Of a stretch of 64,000 nt of DNA, positions 34,423 to 44,814 are shown piece after piece; position 1 is the stretch's first letter, and each line of letters opens with the position of its first letter. The notes under the pieces are model-generated. The model searched no databases, had not been told where the DNA came from, and saw only the letters and a list, made by a program, of their open reading frames with translations. The DNA is taken from positions 284,801 through 348,800 of the forward strand of contig NZ_JAAGPD010000002.1 of the NCBI RefSeq assembly GCF_017104565.1, in the 5' to 3' direction. Source of the stretch: Paraburkholderia sp. Tr-20389. GTDB lineage: Bacteria > Pseudomonadota > Gammaproteobacteria > Burkholderiales > Burkholderiaceae. The translations under genes were made by a program, and so were the position numbers.

Positions 34423-35112
34423 TCATTGCTGCGGCGCTGCCGTGGTCCGCGCTTTCACACGCGCGACCACGGCCTCGGCGACCTGTGATGCAGCCTGCTT
34501 GATGTCGGCCTGCTGGTCGTTGCCCGCCATCACGTAGCGTGCCGCCACGACGTAAGGATTCAGCTTGATCATCGCGCCGGGCGCGTGCTTGTCGGACTGT
34601 CCCTCGACGGTCAGATAGAGCGGCGTGGGCGATTCGACAGGCAATCCGTCGATGGCGACGGCCAGTTCGATCTTGCCCTGACCCGCGCCGAAACCCACGA
34701 CGGCGCGCCGCACGCGGTTGCCTTCGTCGACCGCCAGAAAGACGCCTCGCACCAGCCAGCCTTGCGCGGGCAGCGGAGCGCCGACGGGAAGACGGCGCGC
34801 ATCGATCCCGTCGTGCTGCAGGTCGGCGACCAGCGTATCGGCCATGCTGGCGACCAGCGCCTGCGATTTTTTCTGCGGGTCCTGCTCTGACAGATGCAGC
34901 GGCGACAGGCTGCCGGCAAAGCGGCGCGCGCGACTCAGACGGCTTTGATCGGGCGTGATGTTGGCCGCGTCGAGTTCGAAGTCCGACACGTAGACGACGG
35001 GCGCGGAAGCGCTCGTTGCGTTCCCGACGCCGCCTTGCTGGGCCGAAGCCAGCGACGCGAATGCAGCGAGCCAGAGGGCTGCAACGGAGCCCTTCAACCA
35101 TCGATTGTTCAT
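34423..35112 (-). CDS. DUF4410 domain exported protein
   Basis: 229 aa. ATG at 35112, preceded by AGGAGACCGCG, gives a Sec signal peptide ([12 protein letters not shown], cleavage near residue 25). The DUF4410 pattern follows: [10 protein letters not shown] near residue 42, then a block with [15 protein letters not shown] and a beta-rich part with [14 protein letters not shown]. The family is usually periplasmic or outer-membrane associated with no assigned activity; many members are lipoproteins, but no lipobox Cys is seen here. It is convergent with the c-di-GMP gene and divergent from the molybdenum hydroxylase operon. Confidence 0.85.
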   Translation of the reverse strand: MNNRWLKGSVAALWLAAFASLASAQQGGVGNATSASAPVVYVSDFELDAANITPDQSRLSRARRFAGSLSPLHLSEQDPQKKSQALVASMADTLVADLQHDGIDARRLPVGAPLPAQGWLVRGVFLAVDEGNRVRRAVVGFGAGQGKIELAVAIDGLPVESPTPLYLTVEGQSDKHAPGAMIKLNPYVVAARYVMAGNDQQADIKQAASQVAEAVVARVKARTTAAPQQ

Positions 35113-35328
35113 CGCGGTCTCCTGATCGTGGCGATCACGCGGAAACTGTTTGCGCCATCGACGAATATACGCCCGCCGCGCTCGACGCACCGCAGAATCA
35201 GGCAAGACTTCCAGAGTATTTGGACAGCGGAACGGCCCGCTTTGCGCCACACTCCGACTCGCAACCGCGTAATGCCGTTCGAGGCTACGCAGTGCGCGTG
35301 CATAACCAGAACCTACTCGGAGTCATCG

Positions 35329-35790
35329 ATGTCCACCACTCTGATTCTCAACGGCAAGTCCACGACGCTGGACGCCGATCCCAACATGCCGCTGCTCTGG
35401 GCGATCCGCGAAGTCGCGGGTCTGCACGGAACGAAATTCGGCTGCGGGATGGCGCAATGCGGCGCGTGCACGGTTCATCTCGAAGGCCAGCCGATCCGCT
35501 CGTGCATTACGCCGCTGTCGGCCGTGGAGGGCCGCCACATTACGACGATCGAAGGATTGCAGGGCAAGCCGGCGAAGGCCGTGCAGGCCGCGTGGGTGAA
35601 GCTGCAAGTCCCGCAGTGCGGCTACTGTCAGTCCGGACAGATCATGTCCGCTGCCGCGCTGCTCGCGCAAAACCCCAAGCCGACGGACGCGGATATCGAC
35701 GCCGCGATGAGCGGCAACATCTGCCGCTGTGCGACCTATACGCGAATTCGCGCCGCGATCCACGATGCCGCCGGCACGATTCAGGGGTGA
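35329..35790 (+). CDS. Molybdenum hydroxylase small [2Fe-2S] subunit (isoquinoline 1-oxidoreductase alpha / IorA-like)
   Basis: 153 aa electron-transfer subunit. The plant-type ferredoxin cluster ligands are Cys39, Cys44, Cys47 and Cys59; the second [2Fe-2S] cluster uses Cys97, Cys100, Cys132 and Cys134 (QCGYCQSGQ, then ICRCATY). Size and spacing match the small subunit of two-subunit IorAB/aldehyde-dehydrogenase-type enzymes. The ATG at 35329 is chosen because the protein starts directly in the ferredoxin domain; GGAG lies about 7 nt upstream. The large subunit follows after 3 nt. Confidence 0.94.
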   Translation: MSTTLILNGKSTTLDADPNMPLLWAIREVAGLHGTKFGCGMAQCGACTVHLEGQPIRSCITPLSAVEGRHITTIEGLQGKPAKAVQAAWVKLQVPQCGYCQSGQIMSAAALLAQNPKPTDADIDAAMSGNICRCATYTRIRAAIHDAAGTIQG

Positions 35791-35793
35791 GCG

Positions 35794-37986
35794 ATGACGA
35801 CCGATATCGTTGACCTTCAGCGCCCGGCGCGGCGCTCCTTTCTGAAAGGCGCGGGCACGGCGGCCGCGCTCGCGCTCACCATCGGCTTCGAATGGACCGT
35901 CACGTCGCGCCGCGCGCTCGCGGCGCCGACGCCGGGTGCGCCGTTCGCACCGAACGCATTCCTGCGCGTCGGTGCCGACGACAGCGTGACCGTGATCGCC
36001 AAGCACGTCGAGATGGGCCAGGGCGCGTACACGGGCATCGCGACGATCGTCGCCGAAGAACTGGATGCGGACTGGTCGCACGTGCGGGTCGAAAGCGCGC
36101 CCGCCGATGCGAAGCGCTACGCGAATCTCGCGTTCGGCACGATGCAGGGCACGGGCGGCAGTTCGGCGATGGCCAATTCGTGGATGCAATTGCGCGACGC
36201 GGGCGCGAAAGCGCGCGCGATGCTGGTGACGGCGGCGGCACAGCAATGGAAGGTGCCCGCAGCCGACTTGCGCACTGAGCGCGGCGTCGTTTATCACGAC
36301 GCGAGCGGCCGGCATGCGACGTACGGTTCGCTGGCATCGGCGGCAGCCGCATTGCCTGTGCCGGAAAACGTGACGCTCAAGGACCCGAAGAACTTCAAAC
36401 TGATCGGCAGTCAGGCGCCGCGTGTCGACGTGCCGCCCAAGACCGACGGCACCGCACAGTTCACGCTCGACGTGACCTTCCCCGGCATGCTCGTCGCCTT
36501 GATCCAGCGGCCGCCGCAGTTCGGCGCAACGGTGCGTTCCTTCGATGCGTCGGCGGCGAAAGCGGTGCCCGGCGTCGTGAACGTCGTGCAGGTGCCGCGC
36601 GGCGTGGCGGTCGTCGGCAAGAGCTTCTGGGCGGCGAAACAGGGCCGCGACGCGCTGAAGGTGGAATGGGACGATACGAACGCGGAGAAGCGCAGTTCGG
36701 CGGACATCATGGCCGAATACCGCAAGGCCGCCGACAAGCCCGGTCTGCCCGCGCGCACGGAAGGCGACGCGTCGAAGGCGATTCAGGGCGCGGCGCGCAA
36801 GATCAGCGCGAGCTACGAATTCCCGTACCTCGCTCACGCGCCGATGGAACCGCTCGACGCCGTCGTCAAACTGACGGCCAACAGTTGCGAAATCTGGGCG
36901 GGCGACCAGTTCCAGACCGTCGATCAGGCGAACGCGGCGCACGTCGCCGGTCTGCAACCGCAGCAGGTCAGCATCCACACGCTGTACGCGGGCGGCAGCT
37001 TCGGTCGGCGTGCGAATCCGGGCTCGGACTATATCGTCGAAGCCGTGTCGATCGCGAAGGCGCTCGGCGCGAACGGCACGCCCGTCAAGCTGCAATGGAC
37101 GCGCGAAGACGACATCCACGGCGGCCTGTATCGCCCGATGTACTTTCACAAGCTCGAAGCAGGCCTGTCGCGCGATGGCAAGCTCGTCGGCTGGCAGCAC
37201 CGGATCGTCGGGCAATCGATCGTCGCCGACACACCGTTCGCGGGGTTGATCAAGAACGGCATCGACGGAACGTCGGTGGAAGGCGCGGCGAACATCGCGT
37301 ACGCGATTCCGAACATCTCCGTCGAACTGTCGACGATGCGCACGGGCGTGCCCGTTCTGTGGTGGCGCGTGGTGGGCAGCTCGCACACGGCCTTCGCCGT
37401 CGAAGCGTTCATGGATGAAGCAGCGCACGCGGCCGGCAAAGATCCGTACACGTTCCGGCGCGATCTGCTCGAACACGAGCCGCGCATGCGCGGCGTGCTC
37501 GATCTCGCCGCCCAGAAGGCGGGCTGGAGCAACGCGCCTTTGCCGCCCGGGAAAGGCCGCGGCATCGCGGTGGCCGAAGCGTTCAAGACCTTCGTCGCGC
37601 AGGTCGCCGAGGTGTCTGTCGACAAGGACGGCAAAGTGAAGGTCGATCGCGTCGTCTGCGCAGTGGATTGCGGTACCGCGATCAATCCGGACGTGATCGC
37701 GGCACAGATCGAAGGCGGCATCGGCTTCGGCCTGGGCGCGGCGTTGTACGGCGCGATCACGTTGAAGGACGGCCGCATCGAGCAGAACAACTTCGACGGC
37801 TATCGCGTGCTGCGCATGGACGCAATGCCGAAGGTCGAAGTGCACATCGTTGCTTCGGCGCAAGCGCCCACCGGCATCGGTGAGCCAGGTGTCGCGCCCG
37901 TCGGGCCCGCCGTCGCAAACGCGATTTTCGCGGCCACGGGCAAGCGGGTGTATGCGCTGCCGTTCTCGACGGAGAATCTCGCCTGA
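35794..37986 (+). CDS. Molybdenum hydroxylase large subunit (isoquinoline 1-oxidoreductase beta / IorB-like), Tat-exported
   Basis: 730 aa catalytic subunit binding the molybdopterin cofactor. The N-terminus holds a twin-arginine signal ([10 protein letters not shown], Arg13-Arg14) followed by a hydrophobic stretch, so the enzyme is probably exported folded with its small subunit to the periplasm. Family motifs: [49 protein letters not shown], and the active-site Glu in [17 protein letters not shown] near the C-terminus. No FAD subunit, cytochrome c or XdhC-like maturation factor is adjacent; electrons may pass to an unlinked cytochrome. Substrate could be an N-heterocycle or an aldehyde. Confidence 0.93.
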   Translation: MTTDIVDLQRPARRSFLKGAGTAAALALTIGFEWTVTSRRALAAPTPGAPFAPNAFLRVGADDSVTVIAKHVEMGQGAYTGIATIVAEELDADWSHVRVESAPADAKRYANLAFGTMQGTGGSSAMANSWMQLRDAGAKARAMLVTAAAQQWKVPAADLRTERGVVYHDASGRHATYGSLASAAAALPVPENVTLKDPKNFKLIGSQAPRVDVPPKTDGTAQFTLDVTFPGMLVALIQRPPQFGATVRSFDASAAKAVPGVVNVVQVPRGVAVVGKSFWAAKQGRDALKVEWDDTNAEKRSSADIMAEYRKAADKPGLPARTEGDASKAIQGAARKISASYEFPYLAHAPMEPLDAVVKLTANSCEIWAGDQFQTVDQANAAHVAGLQPQQVSIHTLYAGGSFGRRANPGSDYIVEAVSIAKALGANGTPVKLQWTREDDIHGGLYRPMYFHKLEAGLSRDGKLVGWQHRIVGQSIVADTPFAGLIKNGIDGTSVEGAANIAYAIPNISVELSTMRTGVPVLWWRVVGSSHTAFAVEAFMDEAAHAAGKDPYTFRRDLLEHEPRMRGVLDLAAQKAGWSNAPLPPGKGRGIAVAEAFKTFVAQVAEVSVDKDGKVKVDRVVCAVDCGTAINPDVIAAQIEGGIGFGLGAALYGAITLKDGRIEQNNFDGYRVLRMDAMPKVEVHIVASAQAPTGIGEPGVAPVGPAVANAIFAATGKRVYALPFSTENLA

Positions 37987-38060
37987 GTCGGGGCGAGCGT
38001 CGGCAAGACGTCAGGCACGGTCGCTGCGTGTGAGGCGACCGCCGGCTTTCACGTCGCGAT

Positions 38061-38091
38061 GATGCAGCGGGCGACGCGCGCCCGCTGCATC
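38061..38091. terminator. Strong bidirectional hairpin
   Basis: GATGCAGCGGGCG-ACGCG-CGCCCGCTGCATC, a perfect 13-bp stem with a 5-nt loop, between the convergent ends of the IorB-like gene and the DUF4148 gene (only 4 nt from the latter's stop). No long U-tract. Confidence 0.7.
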
Positions 38092-38095
38092 TCAC

Positions 38096-38419
38096 TCAGT
38101 TTCCGAAAAAAACCGGCTTCGGATTGCCATCCGACGATGCCGGCGCGCCCATCTGCATCGTGCCGCTCGGCGCGACGCCGCCTACGGCTGTCTGTTCCAG
38201 CGGCGGCTGCTCGCCCGCTGATGCCTTGGCTTCGGCTGCCTGGATGTCGGCAGGATAGGAGGCGTCGTCCGACGAGGGACGATAGCCCGCCTGTTCGACG
38301 CGTTGCAGATCTTCGCGAACCTGTGCGCGCGTGACCTGGCCCTGGTCGGCCTGAGCAAAGGAAAGTGCCGGCGCAGCCAGCGCACACGAAACAACTACGG
38401 CCTGAATCAGTGCTTTCAT
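38096..38419 (-). CDS. DUF4148 domain exported protein
   Basis: 107 aa. Signal peptide MKALIQAVVVSCALAAPALSFAQA with cleavage near residue 23, then the DUF4148 core QVTRAQVREDLQRVEQAGYRPSSDDASYPADIQAAEAKA, which is almost confined to Burkholderiales. The C-terminal 35 residues are Gly/Pro/Ala-rich. AGGTGA precedes the ATG at 38419. No function is established for the family; members are small periplasmic proteins, often present in many copies per genome. Single gene, divergent from the RND pump operon. Confidence 0.9.
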   Translation of the reverse strand: MKALIQAVVVSCALAAPALSFAQADQGQVTRAQVREDLQRVEQAGYRPSSDDASYPADIQAAEAKASAGEQPPLEQTAVGGVAPSGTMQMGAPASSDGNPKPVFFGN

Positions 38420-38793
38420 GATGGTTCACCTGCATGTGAGTTCTTGACCAGCGCCGCATCCATAACGTCCACGAGGATGCGGCCCCAATGCCCTTCGCCG
38501 CGTTTCACTGCTTGTCGGTTTGGGTCCCGTCAACCGTGTGGCCGCCGGTTCGCAAAGGGTTAACGCCATTGTGGGCACTGAGTGCTGACCTAAGCCTGTC
38601 CCTCAGATGACAAATCGGTCATTTACGCAATCGACATCGTTTAGGGCTGTTTATCCTCCGCCCAAGATGTCGAATTCGTAATGTCACAGTCACTTGCGAG
38701 TAAGTGCCCCGCCGCCACACTGCGATCCCATGAAATGTTCGGGCGCGATCCGCGTTCGGACATACCGGCCGATCATCGTCCAAGGAACCCGTC
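38420..38793. promoter_or_regulatory. 374-nt divergent control region between DUF4148 and the RND operon
   Basis: No gene is apparent. Two inverted repeats stand out. GCCGCATCC...GGATGCGGC (38453-38483) has 9-bp perfect arms with a 13-nt loop, close to the DUF4148 start and possibly in its leader RNA. ATGAC-AAATCG-GTCAT (38607-38622) sits in an AT-richer stretch where a regulator could bind. No dedicated regulator gene is adjacent to the pump operon. Confidence 0.45.
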
Positions 38794-41700
38794 ATGTGGA
38801 TCGTCAAACTGGCCCTGCGGCGGCCCTACACTTTCATCGTGCTGGCCGTGCTGCTCTTCATCGTCGGGCCGCTCGCGATCCTGCGCACACCGACGGATAT
38901 CTTCCCGAACATCAACATTCCCGTCGTCAGCATCGTCTGGTCGTATAACGGCTTTTCCGCCGAAGACATGGCGCACCGGATCACGTCGAACTACGAGCGC
39001 GCGCTCACCACCGACGTCGACGATATCGAACACATCGAATCGCAATCGCTCAACGGCGTGTCCGTCGTGAAGGTGTTCTTTCATCCGGGCGCGGACATCA
39101 ACCGCGCGATCGCCGAAGCCGCGTCGAACTCCGCGTCGATCCTGCGCGTGCTGCCGCCCGGCACACTGCCGCCGAACATCATCACGTACAACGCATCGAC
39201 GGTGCCCGTGCTGCAACTGGGTTTGTCCAGCAACACGCTGCCCGAACAGACGCTCTACGATCTGGGCAACAGCTTCATCCGCACGCAGCTCGCGACGATT
39301 CAAGGCGCAGCCGTGCCGCTGCCATACGGCGGCAAGATCCGCCAGATCATGGTCCAGCTCGATCCGAAAGCGTTGCAGGCGAAGGGCCTTGCACCCGCCG
39401 ACGTGGTCAACGCAGTCAACGCGCAAAACCTGATTCTGCCCGGCGGCACCGCGAAGATCGGCTCGCGCGAATACAACGTCGAGATGAACGGCAGCACGAG
39501 CACCGTCGCTGCCCTCAACGATCTGCCCATCAAGACGGTCAACGGCAGCGTGGTCTATGTGCGCGATGTCGCGCATGTAATCGACGGCTACGCGCCGCAA
39601 ACGAATATCGTGCGCAGCGACGGCAAGCGCGCGGCGCTGCTGCAAATCGAGAAGACGGGCAGCGCATCGACGCTCACCATCATCCAGCAGGTCAAGGCGA
39701 TGCTGCCGAAGATCGCCGCCGGTTTGCCGAGTGCGCTGAAGATCACGCCGCTCTCCGATCAGTCCGTGTTCGTGAAGTCCGCGATTTCGGGCGTCGTGCG
39801 CGAAGCGCTGATCGCCGCTTGCCTGACGGCCGCGATGATCCTGCTGTTTCTCGGCAGCTGGCGCGCGACGCTGATCATTGCCGTGTCGATTCCGCTGGCC
39901 GTATTGACGTCGCTGATCGCGCTCGCGGCGCTCGGGCAGACCATCAACATCATGACGCTCGGCGGACTCGCGCTCGCGGTCGGCATTCTCGTCGACGATG
40001 CGACCGTGGCGATCGAAAACATCACGCATCACCTCGAAAAAGGCGAGCTGCTGCACGACGCTATTCTGAATGGGTCCGGCGAAATTGCCGTGCCGACTTT
40101 CGTCTCGACGCTGTCGATCTGCATCGTGTTCGTGCCGATGTTCCTGTTGTCGGGCGTCGCGCGCTATCTGTTCGTGCCGTTGGCGGAAGCCGTCGTGTTC
40201 GCGATGTGCGCGTCGTACTTCTTCTCGCGCACGCTGGTCCCGACGCTCGCGATGTATCTGATGCGCGCGCCGTCTGCGGATAGACATGCCGCGTCGGGCC
40301 GCTTCGCCATCTTCGTGCGTTTTCAACACGGCTTCGAGCAGCGCTTCGAAACGCTGCGCAACGGTTATCACAACGTGCTGCAACGCACGGTCGCGAATCG
40401 CCGCCGCTTCATCCCTGTCTATCTTGCGCTGTGCTTCGCGTCGCTCGCATTGCTTCCGTTCGCGGGCCGCGACTTCTTCCCCGCCGTCGATACCGGGGAA
40501 ATTCGCCTGCATTTGCGCGCACCGACGGGCACACGTATCGAGCAGACGGCGCGTATCACCGATCAGGTCGAAGCGAAGATCCGCAGCGTGATTCCAAAGT
40601 CGGAACAGGCAGCCGTGCTCGATAACATCGGCGTGCCGGTGAGCGGCATCAACCTGACGTACGACTCGGCGGATCCGATCGGCCCCGAAGACGCCGACAT
40701 CATGGTCACGCTCACGCCCGATCACAAGCCGACGGCGCAATACGTCGCGCAGTTGCGCAACGTGCTGACGCAGGCATTTCCCGGCGTGACGTTCGCGTTT
40801 CTGCCCGCCGATATCGTCAGCCAGATTCTGAACTTCGGTCTGCCCGCGCCCATCGACGTGCAGATCGTCGGCAACAAGCTCGATCAGAACCGTGTCGTCG
40901 CCGACAAGCTGCTCGCGCAGATGCGCGGCGTGCGCGGTCTCGTCGATGCGCGCATCCAGCAGCCCGGCGACGAACCGACCATCGACGTCAACGTGGATCG
41001 CACGAAGGCGATACAGGCCGGCCTGACGCAGAAAGACGTCGCGCAGAACATGCTGATCGCGCTGTCGGGCAGTTCGCAGACCACGCCGAATTTCTGGCTC
41101 GATCCGAAGAACGGTGTCAGTTATCCATTGGTGACGGAAGTGCCGCAGTACGACATTCACTCGCTGCAGACGCTCACCAACATTCCGTTGACGACCAACC
41201 AGGTGCGCGTCAATCCGCAGAATCAGCTGGGCACGCTCGGCACGACATCGCGCAGCACACAGCAGGCCGTCGTCTCGCACTACAACGTACAGCCCGTGCT
41301 CGACATTTTCGCGTCGACGCAAGGGCGCGATCTGGGCAGCGTCGCCACTGACGTGACGAAACTCGTCGACGCCGCACGCGCGCAGTTGCCGCCCGGCTCG
41401 TCGATCGTGATTCGCGGGCAGGTGCAGTCGATGAACGAGTCGTTCGTGGGCCTCGGCTACGGTCTCGTGTTCGCGATCGCCCTTGTCTATCTGCTGATGG
41501 TCGTGAATTTCCAGTCGTGGCTCGATCCGCTCATCATCGTCAGCGGCTTGCCGGGTTCGTTAGCGGGCATCGCGTGGATGCTGTTCGCCACGCACACGAC
41601 GCTCAGCGTCCCCGCGCTGACAGGCACGATCTTATGCATCGGCATTGCGACGGCGAACAGCATTCTCGTCATCAACACGGCGCGCGAGTCGCTCGCGAAC

Positions 41701-41991
41701 GGTATGGAGCCGCTCGCCGCCGCGCTCGATGCAGGCTTCAACCGCTTCCGCCCGGTGCTGATGACGGCGCTCGCGATGCTGATCGGCATGCTGCCGATGG
41801 CGCTCGGCCTCGGCGACGGCGGCGAACAGAACGCGCCGCTCGGCCGCGCGGTGATCGGCGGGCTCGCGATCGGCACGGTTTCGACGCTGATGTTCGTACC
41901 CGTCGTGTTCGGCATGGTGCACGCGTGGCTCGCGAAGCGCCGCGCGAAGAAAGCAGCCGATCGTGCCGACGTGACCACACACGCTCAATAA
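38794..41991 (+). CDS. RND-family efflux permease (AcrB/AcrD/AcrF superfamily)
   Basis: 1065 aa inner-membrane proton-driven exporter with full length and two repeated six-TM halves. The TM4 proton-relay Asp401-Asp402 is in GILVDDATVAIEN; the N-terminus MWIVKLALRRPYTFIVLAVLL starts TM1. The porter domains carry the usual repeated pattern (IFPNINIPVVSIVWSYNG). It is less like HAE1 drug pumps than the permease at the left edge and groups by eye with the MdtC/CzcA-like Burkholderia pumps whose operon order is permease-adaptor-channel. First gene of a three-gene operon, 9 nt before the adaptor. Substrate unknown; metal-site motifs of CzcA were not recognised. Confidence 0.94.
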   Translation: MWIVKLALRRPYTFIVLAVLLFIVGPLAILRTPTDIFPNINIPVVSIVWSYNGFSAEDMAHRITSNYERALTTDVDDIEHIESQSLNGVSVVKVFFHPGADINRAIAEAASNSASILRVLPPGTLPPNIITYNASTVPVLQLGLSSNTLPEQTLYDLGNSFIRTQLATIQGAAVPLPYGGKIRQIMVQLDPKALQAKGLAPADVVNAVNAQNLILPGGTAKIGSREYNVEMNGSTSTVAALNDLPIKTVNGSVVYVRDVAHVIDGYAPQTNIVRSDGKRAALLQIEKTGSASTLTIIQQVKAMLPKIAAGLPSALKITPLSDQSVFVKSAISGVVREALIAACLTAAMILLFLGSWRATLIIAVSIPLAVLTSLIALAALGQTINIMTLGGLALAVGILVDDATVAIENITHHLEKGELLHDAILNGSGEIAVPTFVSTLSICIVFVPMFLLSGVARYLFVPLAEAVVFAMCASYFFSRTLVPTLAMYLMRAPSADRHAASGRFAIFVRFQHGFEQRFETLRNGYHNVLQRTVANRRRFIPVYLALCFASLALLPFAGRDFFPAVDTGEIRLHLRAPTGTRIEQTARITDQVEAKIRSVIPKSEQAAVLDNIGVPVSGINLTYDSADPIGPEDADIMVTLTPDHKPTAQYVAQLRNVLTQAFPGVTFAFLPADIVSQILNFGLPAPIDVQIVGNKLDQNRVVADKLLAQMRGVRGLVDARIQQPGDEPTIDVNVDRTKAIQAGLTQKDVAQNMLIALSGSSQTTPNFWLDPKNGVSYPLVTEVPQYDIHSLQTLTNIPLTTNQVRVNPQNQLGTLGTTSRSTQQAVVSHYNVQPVLDIFASTQGRDLGSVATDVTKLVDAARAQLPPGSSIVIRGQVQSMNESFVGLGYGLVFAIALVYLLMVVNFQSWLDPLIIVSGLPGSLAGIAWMLFATHTTLSVPALTGTILCIGIATANSILVINTARESLANGMEPLAAALDAGFNRFRPVLMTALAMLIGMLPMALGLGDGGEQNAPLGRAVIGGLAIGTVSTLMFVPVVFGMVHAWLAKRRAKKAADRADVTTHAQ

Positions 41992-42000
41992 GGACTTGCC

Positions 42001-43251
42001 ATGACCACGCCCAATCTGCCGACAGGTCCGGAACCTTCGGCTCGCACAGACCTTGCGCCTCTCGATCACAAACACACACGCACGACGCGGCGTTGGATAT
42101 TGCCTGCAGCGCTCGCGGCTGTCGCCGCCGCGCTGCTCGCGATCGGCATCGTGCCGCGTCTACAGGCCAACACGGCACTGACGCAGCAGGTCGATGCACA
42201 GCGCTATCTCACGGTCGAAGCGCTCACGCCGAAGCGCGCGCCCACGTCGCAGGAACTGCTGCTGCCGGGCAACGTGATGCCGTTCGCGGATGCGTCGATC
42301 TACGCTCGCACGAGCGGCTACATCCAGCACTGGTATTCGGATATCGGAGCGAAGGTCAAAGCGGGTCAAACGCTCGCCGACATCGATACGCCCGAACTCG
42401 ACGCGCAACTGCGCCAGGCACGCGCCGATGAGGCAACCGCGAAAGCCAACTACACCTTTGCGAACAGCACTGCGCAACGCTGGCAAACGATGCTGCAAAC
42501 GCAGTCGGTCTCGCAGCAGGACGCCGACGCGAAAACCAGCGACAGCGCAGCGAAGCTGGCCGCGTGGCAAGCGGCGCAAGCGAACGTGGCGCGGCTTTCG
42601 GAGCTGGTGTCGTACGAGAAAGTGACGGCGCCGTTCGATGGCGTGATCACCGCGCGCAACGTCGACGTCGGCGCGCTGGTGACGTCGGGCGGTTCGCCCG
42701 GCATCGCGGCCAATGGCGGCGAACTCTTTCATATCGAACAGACCGACCGGCTGCGCGTATATGTCGACGTACCGCAAAACGATGCGCAGGGTGTCGCGCC
42801 GGGCACGAAGGTCTATCTGACGACGCAGCAGTATCCGGGGCGCAAGTTCGACGCGACGGTCGCGCGCAGCGCGGATTCGATCGATCCCGTGAGCCGCACG
42901 CTGCGCGTCGAAGTCGACGTCGACAATCGCGACGGCACGTTGCTGCCGGGTGCGTATGCGCAGGTTCATCTTGCGCTGGAAACAGCGCACCCCGCGCTCG
43001 AAGTGCCCGTCAGCGCGCTGCTGTTCCGGCCGGACGGCGTCACTGTCGCGACGATCGGTACCGACGACAAGGTGCAGTTGAAGACCGTAACCATCGGCCG
43101 CGATTTCGGCACGTATGTCGAAGTCGCAACGGGGCTCGAAGCAAACGATCGCGTGATCAACAATCCGGGCGATGCGATCAGCAGTGGCGAAACCGTACGC
43201 GTGGCGCCTGTAAATGCAGCGCAGGCAGCGACGCCGGCGAAGCGCGGTTGA
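42001..43251 (+). CDS. RND efflux periplasmic adaptor (membrane-fusion protein)
   Basis: 416 aa. A basic N-terminal tail (RTTRRWIL) leads into one membrane segment near residues 31-50, so this adaptor is anchored by a helix, not a lipid. The barrel-sandwich halves are near residues 85-115 (ARTSGYIQHWYSDIGAKVKAGQ) and 200-225 (VTAPFDGVITARNVDVGALV), separated by an alpha-hairpin with FANSTAQRWQTMLQTQSVSQQ. Beta-barrel and membrane-proximal domains follow. 9 nt after the permease and 22 nt before the outer-membrane factor. Confidence 0.93.
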   Translation: MTTPNLPTGPEPSARTDLAPLDHKHTRTTRRWILPAALAAVAAALLAIGIVPRLQANTALTQQVDAQRYLTVEALTPKRAPTSQELLLPGNVMPFADASIYARTSGYIQHWYSDIGAKVKAGQTLADIDTPELDAQLRQARADEATAKANYTFANSTAQRWQTMLQTQSVSQQDADAKTSDSAAKLAAWQAAQANVARLSELVSYEKVTAPFDGVITARNVDVGALVTSGGSPGIAANGGELFHIEQTDRLRVYVDVPQNDAQGVAPGTKVYLTTQQYPGRKFDATVARSADSIDPVSRTLRVEVDVDNRDGTLLPGAYAQVHLALETAHPALEVPVSALLFRPDGVTVATIGTDDKVQLKTVTIGRDFGTYVEVATGLEANDRVINNPGDAISSGETVRVAPVNAAQAATPAKRG

Positions 43252-43273
43252 GAAACGGAAAGCGAGGCTCATC

Positions 43274-44734
43274 ATGTTCACTATCCGTGGATCGCTGGTT
43301 CGCAAGATAATTGCCGTGGCCGTGGCAAGCGCACTGACCGCGTGTTCGACGCTGCCGCATTACTCGCAGCCGCAAACGGCTGTGCCCGATCATTTCGCAA
43401 GCACGCCGCGACCGTCCGCCGGCTGGACGGTCGCCGCACCCGCCGACTCGCAGGTGCGCGGCCCGTGGTGGACGCTCTTCAACGACGACGATCTGAACCA
43501 TCTCGAAGCGCAGGTCGACGTGTCGAACCAGACTGTGCGCAAAGCCGTCACGCAACTGGAAGCGGCGCGCGCGATGGTCGACTATCAGCGCGCGGGCTAC
43601 TCGCCCGTGGTCACCGCAGGCGCTTCGGCGCAGCGCTATCGGACGTCGCAGAATGTGGTGCACAAAGGTCTGGCGGGTCATACCGTGCCCGATTTCTCGA
43701 CCGGACTCGCGGCGAGCTGGGAACCCGATCTGTTCGGCCGCGTGAAGAACGCGACCGTCAATGCGCGCGACAATGCGCAGGCCAGCGAAGCCGATCTGCA
43801 GTCGGTGCGCCTTTCCGTCGCCACCGATCTCGCGATCGACTATTTCGATCTGCGCTCGCTCGACCGGCAGAAGAAACTGCTCGACGATACCGTCACCGCT
43901 TATGCCGCCGCGCTGCGGATCGTGCAGCAGCAACTGAAGGACGGTGCGATCGATGCATCGGCCGTCGCGCAGGCGCAAACGCAACTCGAAAGCACGCGCA
44001 CGCAGGACAGCGATATCGATGTGCAGCGCGCGCAGCTCGAACACGCGATCGCCACGCTGATCGGCCAGCCCGCTTCGTCTTTCGCGCTGCCGCCGAAGGT
44101 GGAAACCGTCGCGCTGCCGCAGATTCCGGCGGGCGTGCCGTCGCAATTGCTTGAGCGCCGTCCCGACATCGCCGCCGCTGAACGGCGCGTGGCCGCCGCG
44201 AACGCACAGATCGGCGAAGCGCGCGCGGCGTTCTATCCGAATCTGACGCTGTCGGCAACGGCAGGACTCGAAAGCTCGTTCTTTGCGCCGTGGCTCACGG
44301 CGTCGAGCCTGTTCTGGTCGCTCGGCTCGCAGATCGCGGGTACGCTGTTCGACGGCGGCCGCCGAACGGCAGCGCTGAAGAACGCCAGCGCGCAATACGA
44401 CGGCACGGTTGCCGATTACCGGCAAACGGTGCTGGTTGCCTTCCAGCAGGTCGAGGACGATCTATCGGCGCTCAATACGCTCGCGAACGAAGCCGACAGC
44501 CAGCAACGCGCGACAGCGGCCGCCGACCTGTCGCTCAAGCTCACGACCAATCGCTATCAGGCGGGCGCCGTCGATTATCTGAACGTCGTGACGGCGCAGA
44601 CCATCGCGCTGTCCAACGAGCGCACGGCGGAACAGATCGACGCGCGGCGCATCGACGCAAGCGTGCAATTGCTGAAAGCGCTCGGCGGCGGCTGGGACCG
44701 CAATGCGTTGACGGATGCAAACGCTACGGATTGA
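43274..44734 (+). CDS. RND efflux outer-membrane factor lipoprotein (NodT/OprM family)
   Basis: 486 aa TolC-like channel. ATG at 43274 gives a lipoprotein signal with lipobox LTAC (Cys24) and the family start STLPHYSQP. Two TolC-type repeats are visible: NQTVRKAVTQLEAARAMV near residue 85 and AAERRVAAANAQIGEARAAFYP near residue 300; PWWTLFNDDDLN and LIGQPASSFALPP are family markers. Completes the operon permease-adaptor-channel, so the exporter is tripartite and self-contained. Confidence 0.94.
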   Translation: MFTIRGSLVRKIIAVAVASALTACSTLPHYSQPQTAVPDHFASTPRPSAGWTVAAPADSQVRGPWWTLFNDDDLNHLEAQVDVSNQTVRKAVTQLEAARAMVDYQRAGYSPVVTAGASAQRYRTSQNVVHKGLAGHTVPDFSTGLAASWEPDLFGRVKNATVNARDNAQASEADLQSVRLSVATDLAIDYFDLRSLDRQKKLLDDTVTAYAAALRIVQQQLKDGAIDASAVAQAQTQLESTRTQDSDIDVQRAQLEHAIATLIGQPASSFALPPKVETVALPQIPAGVPSQLLERRPDIAAAERRVAAANAQIGEARAAFYPNLTLSATAGLESSFFAPWLTASSLFWSLGSQIAGTLFDGGRRTAALKNASAQYDGTVADYRQTVLVAFQQVEDDLSALNTLANEADSQQRATAAADLSLKLTTNRYQAGAVDYLNVVTAQTIALSNERTAEQIDARRIDASVQLLKALGGGWDRNALTDANATD

Positions 44735-44814
44735 CCCCGCGCTGTCTCGACTGCAGCTTCCTCCCCCGTCGTCGTAATATATGCCCGTTCATAACGCCAA
44801 ACGGGGAAATCGTG

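Noticed and set aside
31467-37863. Long antisense frames opposite the GGDEF-EAL gene and the Mo hydroxylase genes
   Set aside because: Composition is Arg/His-rich, no motifs, and the sense strands carry intact conserved enzymes.
44775-44808. Possible ModE operator upstream of the molybdate/tungstate binding-protein gene (CGTAATATATG...CATAACG)
   Set aside because: Arms match only partly and spacing differs from the known ModE site; not enough to call.
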